A stretch of DNA of 32,459 nt, from the NCBI GenBank assembly GCA_023819505.1, contig JAMWCN010000003.1, positions 1 through 32,459 on the forward strand. The letters run 5' to 3'. The notes under the pieces are model-generated. The model was not told the DNA's origin. It ran no database searches and saw nothing but the letters and a program-made list of their open reading frames with translations. Source of the stretch: Candidatus Omnitrophota bacterium. Lineage in GTDB: Bacteria; Omnitrophota; Gorgyraeia; Gygaellales; JAMWCP01. Below, in pieces: positions 1-9,487 of this stretch; within the stretch, counting starts at the first letter, position 1; every line of letters starts with the position of its first letter. Both the position numbers and the translations under genes were made by a program.

Positions 1-920
1 AATGAAACCTCCTGCCACCTATTCAGGTCTATCTCTTTCTTCTGATAAACAATTTTATCTTTACCTAAAAGTTTCTTTGCTAAATGAATGATAAGATTTT
101 TAACAAGTTCCATCATATCCCGATAATCACTGTAAGCAGAATATACCTCAAGCATCGTAAATTCAGGATTATGCTTAGTAGAGATGCCTTCGTTACGAAA
201 ACTGCGATTCAACTCGTATATTTTCTCAAAACCAGCTACTAAAAGCTTTTTCAAGTACAGCTCTGGGGCAATCCTTAAGTAAAGTTCTAAACCATACTCA
301 TTATGATAGGTCTTAAAAGGTCTTCCTCTGGCACCTCCTGGTATGGGTTGCATCATCGGAGTCTCTACTTCTATAAAACCGAGTGAATCTAAGAAATTAC
401 GTATCTCTTTAATTAGGCGCGATCGTATAATAAATAGCTCTTTTACCTCTTTATTGCTGATTATATCCAGATAACGCTGACGATAACGTATCTCGATATC
501 CTTTAATCCATGCCATTTCTCTGGTAAACTTCTTAAATTTTTACTTAAAAGGAAAACCTCTTTAACATTTAAGGTGGGCTGTTGCGTCTTTGTTTTAAAT
601 AATTCTCCCTTAAACAAAACAATATCTCCAATATCAAAATCTTTAATTAAACTGAATAATTCTTTACCCACTATATCCTCTTTGATATAGACCTGCATTT
701 TAGATGAAAAATCTTCTAAATCATAAAAGATAGCCTTTCCATGCAGACGTTTTGCCATAAGCCTTCCTGCAAGAACTACTTCTTTTTTTTCTTGAAAATT
801 AATTAAAACTTTGTCTATAGGTTGGCGCTCCTTTAAAAGCTGAGGTGGATAATCGTAGAGTCCATTCTCTTGAAATAACTTTATCTTTTCTTTCTTTATC
901 TCCAATAAATCTGTCTCCAT
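1..920 (-). CDS. lysS: Lysyl-tRNA synthetase (class II), C-terminus beyond window edge
   Basis: Own reverse-strand translation from ATG at 920: METDLLEIKKEKIKLFQENGLYDYPP...GRLMAKRLHGKAIFYDLED...ETPMMQPIPGGARGRPFKTYHNEYGLELYLRIAPELYLKKLLVAGFEKIYELNRSFRNEGISTKHNPEFTMLEVYSAYSDY; class II LysRS OB-fold and motif 1/2 pattern. Not in the ORF track because it runs off the edge. Confidence 0.95.
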   Translation of the reverse strand, partial: METDLLEIKKEKIKLFQENGLYDYPPQLLKERQPIDKVLINFQEKKEVVLAGRLMAKRLHGKAIFYDLEDFSSKMQVYIKEDIVGKELFSLIKDFDIGDIVLFKGELFKTKTQQPTLNVKEVFLLSKNLRSLPEKWHGLKDIEIRYRQRYLDIISNKEVKELFIIRSRLIKEIRNFLDSLGFIEVETPMMQPIPGGARGRPFKTYHNEYGLELYLRIAPELYLKKLLVAGFEKIYELNRSFRNEGISTKHNPEFTMLEVYSAYSDYRDMMELVKNLIIHLAKKLLGKDKIVYQKKEIDLNRWQEVS

Positions 921-929
921 AATTTTATA

Positions 930-958
930 ATTATATAGTATAAATTGAGAGATGTCAA
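930..958 (-). promoter_or_regulatory. Sigma70-type promoter upstream of lysS: TTGACA (953-958), 17-nt spacer, TATAAT (930-935)
   Basis: Reverse complement reads TTGACA-TCTCTCAATTTATACTA-TATAAT-TATAAAATT-ATG; exact consensus hexamers and spacing. Confidence 0.8.
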
Positions 959-969
959 TTTAAACTAAA

Positions 970-2208
970 TTAGAAATATTCCTCGTATATCTCTTTAAGC
1001 CACAGGATAATCTTTTTAAAGAATCCCTGAGGTAAAAATAATTTAGATGGCTTTTCTTTTAAAGAATTTATAACCTCATAAATTATACCTAGGCAGGGAA
1101 GGTAATTTAAAGATTGGCTAGATGAAAGATTATTCCCTAATACAAAATCTCCTTGGGGATAAAATGGATAGGCTATCTCTACAGGGATCATTAAAACTTG
1201 CTCCATCTTCTCTAAAAGACCTTCTAGAATTGCGGTCTTTCCGCATACAAATATCCTATCTATGCCTTCCTCCTTTAAGATAACCTCTTTAAATGAATGC
1301 AAAAAATCTTCCCATAAAGAAGTTAATACCTCATCTACTTTAGACTTACTTATACGTTTATAATCTGAACCTTTCCTGATTATTACCTCTCTATCTGAAG
1401 AGGGATTTCTTTCAGTTATAATTGATCCATAGGTTATCTTTATCTCCTCAGCAAGCTCTGCAGGTACAGACAAACTTATACTTAAACTCTCATCAAACTT
1501 CTTTCCACCGAAATCTAAAAAAGTTAATTTTTGAGGAAAGTTATTTCTAAATAAAGCTACTTCTGTTGAATCTGCTCCGATATCACAGAGAATAAAAGAA
1601 TTGTTCTTTAAAGAATATCTATCAATGAGCATTTTACCGATGACGAGACTGGAGATAAAGATACATTCTACTTCATAACCCAATCTTCTAAAAAGATGGG
1701 CTATGTTTTCCAAAAATGAAGTTTTAACTACAACCAACAGCAAATCCACCCCTAATTTTCTACCATATAATCCTACAGGGTTAGAGATACCTTTTTTATC
1801 ATCCACGCTATAATCTAAAGGGACTGACTCTAAGATCTCATAATCTAAACTGGAACCCAAAAATCTTGCCTGTTCATTCACGCATCTGATATCGTAATCT
1901 GTAATTAGCTTAATTTTGCCCCGTGCAAGAGGAATTACCGCAGAGCTACTTTTAAGTTCCACATCAACCCCTTTAATACCTACATAGAGGGAGCGAAAAT
2001 TAAATTCTGATTTTTTCTTCAAAATAGTCAATAGCTTATTTATAGAATTGCTTGCTTCTTGTATATCCACTATTCCTGATCGCCTTATCCCTTTCGAAGG
2101 AATGGACTCAAAATATAAATTGACTAATTTAGCTTTATTAAGTTTTGCTACACAACTAGCAATCTTACTTGAACCTAAATCTAATGCGCAGAGATAACTA
2201 TTTGACAT
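970..2208 (-). CDS. ftsA: Cell division protein FtsA
   Basis: LDLGSSKIASCVAKL actin-like ATPase start, CDIGADSTEVALF, FVCGKTAILEGL; C-terminal FFKKIILWLKEIYEEYF resembles an amphipathic membrane-targeting helix; follows ftsQ. Confidence 0.93.
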   Translation of the reverse strand: MSNSYLCALDLGSSKIASCVAKLNKAKLVNLYFESIPSKGIRRSGIVDIQEASNSINKLLTILKKKSEFNFRSLYVGIKGVDVELKSSSAVIPLARGKIKLITDYDIRCVNEQARFLGSSLDYEILESVPLDYSVDDKKGISNPVGLYGRKLGVDLLLVVVKTSFLENIAHLFRRLGYEVECIFISSLVIGKMLIDRYSLKNNSFILCDIGADSTEVALFRNNFPQKLTFLDFGGKKFDESLSISLSVPAELAEEIKITYGSIITERNPSSDREVIIRKGSDYKRISKSKVDEVLTSLWEDFLHSFKEVILKEEGIDRIFVCGKTAILEGLLEKMEQVLMIPVEIAYPFYPQGDFVLGNNLSSSQSLNYLPCLGIIYEVINSLKEKPSKLFLPQGFFKKIILWLKEIYEEYF

Positions 2209-2917
2209 ACTTTACTACCGGCTCTTTAAATCTAAGATCGATATATTCAATCTTAGGAAGGTCCTGTTTTAATTCTGGCAAAAGAAGTTCTAACACTCTT
2301 AAACCTCTCTCTATCTCCTCCCCAATTATTACCTTTAAACCATCGATGAAAAATTTCATCTCTTTAAGATTAGTTATATCGATCTTTTTAAGGATATAAC
2401 CTTCAAAAAATTTTTTACTTTTTATTTTTGCTATAAGCTCTAAAGCATATCTAATTTCAGTTAACTGGACCTTTTGTCCCAATTTTAAGTTTATAAGCTT
2501 TGTTTCTATACCTGATATTAATGGTAGTGAATTTATAGGTATATCTTTTAGTTCTACCAATACCGCCTCCTCATCTATCCCTACATAGTAATTTAGATGA
2601 AGATAAGCAACAGGATTTCTCTTTTTAAACTCTCCTATGATTGTATCGGGAAGTTGCTTATTTAGTTTAATTATTTTATAGGTAGGAAATTTTTTATTTA
2701 TCTGATCAGCTAACTCTTTAAAATTCAATCTAAAGATATTTTCATCTTTTAAATAACTTAGATCTATCTCTGGTTGATTATTTATGATCTGCTTTATTTT
2801 AAAATAATCGGAACTTAATAAAAAAGATAATGTTTTTTTAATGATAAAAAATAAAATCAGTATAGAAAAAATAATTAAAAAAAATTTAAAATTAAAAAAT
2901 CTATAACTTCTCTTCAT
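2198..2917 (-). CDS. ftsQ: Cell division protein FtsQ/DivIB (POTRA domain)
   Basis: N-terminal TM segment, POTRA-like region, C-terminal IEYIDLRFKEPVVKY typical of FtsQ; located between ddl and ftsA. Confidence 0.85.
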   Translation of the reverse strand: MKRSYRFFNFKFFLIIFSILILFFIIKKTLSFLLSSDYFKIKQIINNQPEIDLSYLKDENIFRLNFKELADQINKKFPTYKIIKLNKQLPDTIIGEFKKRNPVAYLHLNYYVGIDEEAVLVELKDIPINSLPLISGIETKLINLKLGQKVQLTEIRYALELIAKIKSKKFFEGYILKKIDITNLKEMKFFIDGLKVIIGEEIERGLRVLELLLPELKQDLPKIEYIDLRFKEPVVKYVK

Positions 2918-3849
2918 ATTCTGTTATATGCAGATTTTATTAACTCTATACAGAGTTGATTAAAAGTTATACCTGCTGCTTTTGCTGCTTTAGGTAAAAG
3001 GCTCGTTTGCGTCAGACCAGGAATAGTATTTACCTCTAAAATATAAGGCAAGCTATCCTTTAAAATCATATCTATTCGAGAAAAACCAAAACATCCCAAA
3101 TACCTATGGGCACAGAGAGCAGCTTTTTTTACCTTTAAAGTAGTAATTTTATCTAAAGGCGCAGGAACGATATACTCAGTCATCCCTATAGTATACTTTG
3201 CCTCATAATCAAAGAATCTTTTTTTCGGCAAAATCTCAATTACCGGTAAAGCATCCTCGTTTAGAATCCCTACCGTAAGTTCTCTTCCTTTTATATATTC
3301 TTCTAAGATTATCCTTGTGTCAAATACAAATGCTTTCTCCACAGCCTTACTTAAATCTTTTTTATTATCTACTATGGATAAACCGATACTTGAACCCTGA
3401 GTTGCTGGCTTAACTACCAAAGGAAATTTAAGCTTATCTATATATAAAAAATTCTCATTAAATGAAACCTTATCTACTACTCTATATGAAGGGACATTAA
3501 GTCTGTAGACTTCAAAAATTTTACGAGACAAAACCTTATCTAAAGCCAACTTACTTGCAAGTGCTCCTGAACCGGTGTAGGGAATCTTTAATTTCTCTAA
3601 AATTGCTTGGATTCTACCATCTTCTCCAAATCTACCATGGAGAGCGATGAAGGCTACATCTAATTCAAAAGATTTTATCTTCTCTATATTTTCTTCTACA
3701 TCATCAGTGGTTATATCTATGCTAACTACATCAAAACCTTCATCCTTTAGACTCTCATATACAGCTTTTCCTGATTTTAAAGAAATCTCCCTCTCCTCAG
3801 AGGGACCACCCATAAGAATTCCAATCCTCCCAAATTTAGCTTTTACCAT
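2914..3849 (-). CDS. ddl: D-alanine--D-alanine ligase
   Basis: GILMGGPSEEREISLKSG, PYTGSGALASKLALDK, LVVKPATQGSSIG, EVNTIPGLTQTSLLPKAA; ATP-grasp Ddl motifs. Confidence 0.96.
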   Translation of the reverse strand: MVKAKFGRIGILMGGPSEEREISLKSGKAVYESLKDEGFDVVSIDITTDDVEENIEKIKSFELDVAFIALHGRFGEDGRIQAILEKLKIPYTGSGALASKLALDKVLSRKIFEVYRLNVPSYRVVDKVSFNENFLYIDKLKFPLVVKPATQGSSIGLSIVDNKKDLSKAVEKAFVFDTRIILEEYIKGRELTVGILNEDALPVIEILPKKRFFDYEAKYTIGMTEYIVPAPLDKITTLKVKKAALCAHRYLGCFGFSRIDMILKDSLPYILEVNTIPGLTQTSLLPKAAKAAGITFNQLCIELIKSAYNRI

Positions 3850-4721
3850 ATTTTAATCTCTGGCTCCAATTCTATATTAAATATCGATTTTACCTTCTTC
3901 TTTATGTAATCGATAAGTCTTAAAACATCTTTAAAAGTAGCTCTTCCTTTATTTATAATAAAGTTAGCATGTTTAAAAGAAACCTGTGCATCTCCTATAC
4001 GTTTACCCTTAAGACCGCAAAGGTCAATCAATTTCCCTGCTGGAATAACTTTTGGATTCTTAAATATACAACCCGCAGAAGGATAATTAAGTTCCTGAGT
4101 GGTTCTACGATAAGCGAGATAACTGTTTCTTTTTTTTAAAATCTCCTCAGACTCAGTGGGGACAAATTTTAATGTAGCCTCAACAATAATGTAAGGATAA
4201 AGGCTACAAAATCTATATCCGAATCTTATATCTTTATTTTTAAACCTCTTTATTTTACCATTATAATCTATAACTACAACTTCTTCTAATATTCTCTCTA
4301 AAGATGATTCATCTGTTCCTGCATTCATTATAATCGCACCTCCTAAACTAGCAGGGATGCCTACTAAAAATTCAGCCCCTCCTAAACCTTCTTTACATGT
4401 ATAATTTAACAATCTCTCTAAAGAAACACCCGCTCCTACTTTAACTAAACTATCAATCCTTTCTATCCTTTTAAAATATGGGCTATTCAAACGGATAACT
4501 ATACCTTTTAATCCTGAATCATTTATCAAAAGATTACTTCCTCTACCGATTATTCTTAAAGGCAAATTATCTACCTTTGCCTCTCTAATTATAAATATAA
4601 GTTCATCGAGATTGTAAGGTTCAACAAAAAGATCGACTTTGCCTCCAATTTTAAAAGTAGTGTATTTAGAAAGGGATTCTTTAAATTTTACATCTCCTTT
4701 TAAGCTCTTTAACCAATTCAT
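3843..4721 (-). CDS. murB: UDP-N-acetylenolpyruvoylglucosamine reductase
   Basis: YTTFKIGGKVDLFVEP, GRGSNLLINDSGLKG, GIPASLGGAIIMNAG, PSAGCIFKNP; MurB FAD-binding motifs. Confidence 0.96.
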   Translation of the reverse strand: MNWLKSLKGDVKFKESLSKYTTFKIGGKVDLFVEPYNLDELIFIIREAKVDNLPLRIIGRGSNLLINDSGLKGIVIRLNSPYFKRIERIDSLVKVGAGVSLERLLNYTCKEGLGGAEFLVGIPASLGGAIIMNAGTDESSLERILEEVVVIDYNGKIKRFKNKDIRFGYRFCSLYPYIIVEATLKFVPTESEEILKKRNSYLAYRRTTQELNYPSAGCIFKNPKVIPAGKLIDLCGLKGKRIGDAQVSFKHANFIINKGRATFKDVLRLIDYIKKKVKSIFNIELEPEIKIW

Positions 4722-6051
4722 CTGTAATCTTGTAGATATCCCCTGCTCCTAAACTGATAATAAGATCTCCTTTACGGATATTTCCTAAAATGTATTCTCT
4801 TATCTTATCTTTGGGTAGAAATTTTACTTTAGAGTATCCATACATAATTAACCTCTGGTAAAGCTTAGAAGAATCTATTCCTGGGATAGGCTCCTCATCT
4901 GCAGGGTATATATCTGTAATAATAAGCTCATCAGCGAGATCAAAACTTTTTGCAAATTCATCCAGAAGAAGCTTCGTCCTTGTATAACGGTGGGGTTGAA
5001 ATACCACCAGCATCCTTTTCTTCTTAAGTTCAGAGATTGCCTTTAAAGTGGCTTTTATCTCTGTAGGATGATGTGCATAATCATCTAAAACTGTAAAATT
5101 AGCATCTTTAAATTTAACTTCCATCCTCCTGCGTACTCCTCGAAAAGTAGCTACCGCTTTCTTTATAATCGGTAGCTCTATACCCAATTCCATCCCTAAG
5201 GCAATAACTGCCAAAGTATTACTGACATTATGCAGACCTCCCAAATATAACTCAAACCTCTCTAAAAATTTTCCTTTATAAATACAATCAAACTGTGAAC
5301 TTAAATCTTTAAGAATTATATTCTCTGCATAGATATAAGGATTTTTATTTAATCCGTAAAAGAAAACTTTTCGATTAGTTTTATTTAAAAGAGATTCTAC
5401 AAAATAATCATCTTTACAACCGATAACACAACCTTGAAATTTTGTGTTCTCTATAAAGTCCTTAAATGCATCTAAAAGCCGATCAAAACTCTTATAATAA
5501 TCGAGGTGCTCATAATCTATATTAGTAATGATAGAATAATCTGGCTGGTAATAAATAAAAGAACCATCGGATTCATCCGCTTCAATTATAAAGAAATTAC
5601 CGTCTCCAAGATAGGCATTATTATTCCAATTAAACGATATCCCCCCTACAGCTACTGTAGGAGAAAGACCTGCCTCCAATAAAAGATGCGCAACAAAAGT
5701 TGAGGTTGTACTTTTTCCATGAGAACCTGTAACGCTGACAACTGTTTTACCTTCGGTAAGTTCAGCTAACGCTTGGGCTCTTTTTATAACCCTTATATTT
5801 TTCCTAATGGCTTCTTTAAACTCAGGATTATCTTCTTTTATCGCAGAAGAGCAAATTACTAAATCCTGATTCTCAATATGGGAGGGGTGATGTCCTATGT
5901 ATATCTTTGCTCCTAAGTTGCGTAGATTATCTAAAACTTCAGAATCCTTTATATCTGAACCACTAACTTTTATACCTTCGCGCAGAAGAAGATGCGCCAA
6001 GCCACTCATCCCAATTCCACCTATACCTATAAAATGGACATACTTATACAT
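4681..6051 (-). CDS. murC: UDP-N-acetylmuramate--L-alanine ligase
   Basis: HFIGIGGIGMSGLAHLL, VTGSHGKSTTSTFVAHLL, DDYAHHPTEIKATLKA, VFQPHRYTRTK. Confidence 0.97.
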   Translation of the reverse strand: MYKYVHFIGIGGIGMSGLAHLLLREGIKVSGSDIKDSEVLDNLRNLGAKIYIGHHPSHIENQDLVICSSAIKEDNPEFKEAIRKNIRVIKRAQALAELTEGKTVVSVTGSHGKSTTSTFVAHLLLEAGLSPTVAVGGISFNWNNNAYLGDGNFFIIEADESDGSFIYYQPDYSIITNIDYEHLDYYKSFDRLLDAFKDFIENTKFQGCVIGCKDDYFVESLLNKTNRKVFFYGLNKNPYIYAENIILKDLSSQFDCIYKGKFLERFELYLGGLHNVSNTLAVIALGMELGIELPIIKKAVATFRGVRRRMEVKFKDANFTVLDDYAHHPTEIKATLKAISELKKKRMLVVFQPHRYTRTKLLLDEFAKSFDLADELIITDIYPADEEPIPGIDSSKLYQRLIMYGYSKVKFLPKDKIREYILGNIRKGDLIISLGAGDIYKITDELVKELKRRCKI

Positions 6052-6053
6052 CT

Positions 6054-7136
6054 TTAATTTAAATCTAAAATTAAATCCTCAAGATTACGATGAAAAACAG
6101 TTTTAATTTTTCTGTAATTTGAACGCATAGAGGTTAACTTTTTAGGATTATTTGTTAATTCAACTAAAAGATCGCTTAAATTTTGTGAATTAAATTTATT
6201 CTCTTCTATTAAAATTGCACAATTATTTTTTACAAGTAAATGAGCATTCTCTTTTTGATGACCATAGGCAAAAGGATAAGGAATAATTATAGCAGGAATT
6301 TCAAAAAATATAATTTCGGAAATAGTTAAAGCTCCTGCACGGCAGATAATCAAATCCACCGCACTGTAAGCGTATTGCATCTTATCTAAAAAACTGTATA
6401 ACTTTACCGGTATATTTAAAGAACTATAGCTTTCCTTAAGGGATGCGTAATCAGAATCCCCACTTAGATGTATTATCTGCAGATTAACTTTATCTTTAAT
6501 TATAGATATTGCCTTAAAAAATTCCATATTTATTTTATGAGAACCTAAACTTCCCCCCATTACTAGAATAGTAGAGATGCCTTTAAAAAAATTAAAAAAC
6601 TCTAAAGCCTTATTCTTATCAATAATTACTAAATCTTTCCTTAAAGGGTTACCGCAGTATACTATTTTATTCTTATAACTTTTTAGATATTTTTCTGTCT
6701 CTTTAAATCCTAAAGCGATATAATTTACGAAAGGAGCTAAAATTCTATTAGCTTTACCAATTTTAACATTCTGTTCGTGAATTATGGTCTTAATACCAAA
6801 AAGGGAAGAGAAAAATACTATAAAAAAAGAAGCATAACTTCCAAAACCAACAACCGCATCGGGCTTATATTTTAAAATTAGCTTAAAACTTCTAAAAGCT
6901 GTTTTAAAGAATCTTAATAAACAGATCAGTGTTTCTTTATTAAACTTTAACTTTAAAGGCAAAATATCTAAATAGAAAATTTTCTCATTGATAGGAACTA
7001 ACTTTTTCTCTATAGGGCGCCTACCCACTACAAGGATAAGCTCAAGTTCTTTTATCTTATCTTTTAGTTTTTCTATAAATGCTAAAGCAGGAAAAATATG
7101 TCCCCCTGTCCCTCCGCATGAAACTATTACCTTCAT
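6054..7136 (-). CDS. murG: Undecaprenyl-PP-MurNAc-pentapeptide GlcNAc transferase
   Basis: VSCGGTGGHIFPALAF, HEQNVKIGKANRIL, VMGGSLGSHKIN, CRAGALTISEI, PYPFAYGHQKENA; MurG GT28 motifs. Confidence 0.97.
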   Translation of the reverse strand: MKVIVSCGGTGGHIFPALAFIEKLKDKIKELELILVVGRRPIEKKLVPINEKIFYLDILPLKLKFNKETLICLLRFFKTAFRSFKLILKYKPDAVVGFGSYASFFIVFFSSLFGIKTIIHEQNVKIGKANRILAPFVNYIALGFKETEKYLKSYKNKIVYCGNPLRKDLVIIDKNKALEFFNFFKGISTILVMGGSLGSHKINMEFFKAISIIKDKVNLQIIHLSGDSDYASLKESYSSLNIPVKLYSFLDKMQYAYSAVDLIICRAGALTISEIIFFEIPAIIIPYPFAYGHQKENAHLLVKNNCAILIEENKFNSQNLSDLLVELTNNPKKLTSMRSNYRKIKTVFHRNLEDLILDLN

Positions 7137-8224
7137 ATCTCCTCAAATCGAGAGATATTTAAAAGTAAACCTACAGCTATCATATCAAATATAAATGATG
7201 AACCTCCATAACTTACAAAAGGAAGTGGAAGACCTTTGGTAGGAAAAACCCCTGAAGTAACTCCCATATTTATTATTGACTTCAAAGTAATTACCAATAC
7301 AATCCCCAAACTTAAAAATTTTCCAAATGTATCATCTGTATTTCTACAGACCCTAAAACCTTGGATAAAAAAGTTAATAAAGAGAAGGCAAACTCCCAAT
7401 GTTCCTATTAAACCCAATTCTTCTCCAATTATAGAAAAGACAAAATCTGTATGTGCTGCGGGTAAATAGAATAGTTTCTGTAAAGAATGACCTAATCCTT
7501 TACCGAATAAACCTCCTGAACCCAAAGCGATATTTGACTGAATAATCTGGAATCCTATACCTTTAGGATCCTGCCAAGGATTTAAAAAAGCACTTAGGCG
7601 CCCCTTCCGATACGGAGATTTTAAGATAAGAAAATAACCCATAATAAAAGAAAGAATCAAAATCCCCAATATGTACTTCTTTCTTGCGCCTGCAATAAAA
7701 AGCATAATTAGCACTACAATCGCTAAAGCAAAAGCACTTCCCAGGTCAGGTTGGGCTAAAATAAGAACCGCTATACCAGCCATAACCAAAATGGGAATAA
7801 AAAAGCCTCTAAAAAAATTATTTCTAATAATTATTTCCTTACGAGAGATAAAATCACTAATATATATAACTATAGCTAAATAAGCAAATTCTGAAGGTTG
7901 AAAACTAAAATTTCCCCATCTAAACCAACGTCTTGCTCCTGCTATCTGCCTACCTATACCGGGTATTAGAACTAAAATTAAGAGAAAAAAACATAAAAGA
8001 ATAATTGGTTTTGCATAATTTTTTAATAAGTGATAATCAAATGACATCGTAATAAGCATCAGAAGTATACCTAAAAATACAAAGTAGAGATGCTTCTTTA
8101 AAAAAAACATACCATCGTTATAGATCTGATTAGCGTATATAGAGGAAGAACTATAAATCATTACTATCCCTATACAGATTAAAATAAATACAGTAACAAT
8201 TATGGAGTAATGGATTTTACGCAT
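7133..8224 (-). CDS. ftsW: SEDS-family lipid II polymerase FtsW
   Basis: Multi-TM; ARRWFRWGNFSFQPSEFA, GRLSAFLNPWQDP, GLPLPFVSYGGSS; in dcw context between murD and murG. Confidence 0.93.
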   Translation of the reverse strand: MRKIHYSIIVTVFILICIGIVMIYSSSSIYANQIYNDGMFFLKKHLYFVFLGILLMLITMSFDYHLLKNYAKPIILLCFFLLILVLIPGIGRQIAGARRWFRWGNFSFQPSEFAYLAIVIYISDFISRKEIIIRNNFFRGFFIPILVMAGIAVLILAQPDLGSAFALAIVVLIMLFIAGARKKYILGILILSFIMGYFLILKSPYRKGRLSAFLNPWQDPKGIGFQIIQSNIALGSGGLFGKGLGHSLQKLFYLPAAHTDFVFSIIGEELGLIGTLGVCLLFINFFIQGFRVCRNTDDTFGKFLSLGIVLVITLKSIINMGVTSGVFPTKGLPLPFVSYGGSSFIFDMIAVGLLLNISRFEEI

Positions 8225-9482
8225 ACCTTTGGGAAATCTTAAAAACTATCTCTTTAAAATGCATACCCCTTTCCTCAAAGTCTCTAAACATATCAAAGCT
8301 GGCACACATGGGAGATAGCAATACGCAGTCACCTTTGGAAGCAAATTTAAAGGCAAGTTCAGTTGCCTCCTCCAGAGAAGATGCTTCTAAAATATCGGTT
8401 GTGTCTTTAAATGCTTCTCTTAAGGTATCCTTTGCCTCTCCCAAAATAACCATAAGTTTTACCTTCTCTTTTATTGTTCCTTTAATCTTATCAAATTTTA
8501 ATCCTTTGTTTCTCCCCCCAGCAATTAAAATTATCGGTTGTTTTATATTTTGAAGTGCCCAAAGGCAAGATTCCACATTAGTAGCTTTAGAATCATTAAT
8601 AAAATCTACACCTTTTATCTCTGTAACATATTCTAAACGATGTGCTATACCTCTAAATTTAGAAAAAACCTCTTCTACAATCTCTTCTTTAACACCCAAC
8701 AGACCAACTACTTCCTTCACTGCAGAAAAATTTGGATTTATATTATTTTCTCTGTTGAAATAAACCACCTTTGCCTTTATATCTTTAGTAATTTCTCTTA
8801 TCGAGATCTCCTGATAATTTAAAACAGCAAAATCATCTTCTCTCTGATTCATAAATATTCTTTTTTTAGCTATTAAATAATCTTGAATATTTTTATAGCG
8901 ATCGAGATGATCGGGACTAAAATTGAGAAAAACTGCGATCTTAGGCCTAAAATTTAAGATGCGCTCCAACTGAAATGAACTTACCTCTAAACATACATAA
9001 GCATCCTTTGATATTTTAAAGACCTCTGCTGAGAAAGGATTACCGATATTACCGCAGATATGAACGGATTTACCTTGAGAACTTAAAACATTTCCGATTA
9101 AAGTAGTAACTGTGGTTTTTCCATTTGTACCTGTAACTGCAATTATTTTGGCAGGACATAAAGAATAGGCAACCTCTATCTCACTTATAATAGGGATATT
9201 TCTTTCCTCTGCTAATTTTATTATTGGACAGTTATTATCTACTCCTGGACTTAAAACAACTAAGTCTTTACCATCAACGGAGCTCTCCTGATGGCCTCCT
9301 AACTGAACCTCTATACCTTTATTTTGAAGTTCTAAAGCAACTTTTTTTAAAGAATCGTTTAGTTGTTTTTCTGTAACTGTTATCTTTGCTCCTAAATCGG
9401 AAAGTAAGGAACTTACCGCGTAACCGCTACGACCCAAACCCACTACAATTATTTTTTTATTCTTATAGGGATTATCAAGCAT
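8217..9482 (-). CDS. murD: UDP-N-acetylmuramoylalanine--D-glutamate ligase
   Basis: VVGLGRSGYAVSSLL, VTGTNGKTTVTTLIG, NFSPDHLDRYKN, FINDSKATNVES, ILIAGGRNKG, LLSPMCASFDMFRDFEERG. Confidence 0.97.
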   Translation of the reverse strand: MLDNPYKNKKIIVVGLGRSGYAVSSLLSDLGAKITVTEKQLNDSLKKVALELQNKGIEVQLGGHQESSVDGKDLVVLSPGVDNNCPIIKLAEERNIPIISEIEVAYSLCPAKIIAVTGTNGKTTVTTLIGNVLSSQGKSVHICGNIGNPFSAEVFKISKDAYVCLEVSSFQLERILNFRPKIAVFLNFSPDHLDRYKNIQDYLIAKKRIFMNQREDDFAVLNYQEISIREITKDIKAKVVYFNRENNINPNFSAVKEVVGLLGVKEEIVEEVFSKFRGIAHRLEYVTEIKGVDFINDSKATNVESCLWALQNIKQPIILIAGGRNKGLKFDKIKGTIKEKVKLMVILGEAKDTLREAFKDTTDILEASSLEEATELAFKFASKGDCVLLSPMCASFDMFRDFEERGMHFKEIVFKISQRYA

Positions 9483-9487
9483 ATAGA

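Noticed and set aside
2169-2399. Plus-strand ORFs in the track (e.g. 2169-2399, 3647-3856, 7236-7469, 14285-14554, 24060-24293, 24118-24378, 27417-27815)
   Set aside because: All lie antisense to strongly supported minus-strand genes, have low-complexity Ser/Leu/Phe-rich translations and no recognisable motifs; treated as shadow ORFs.
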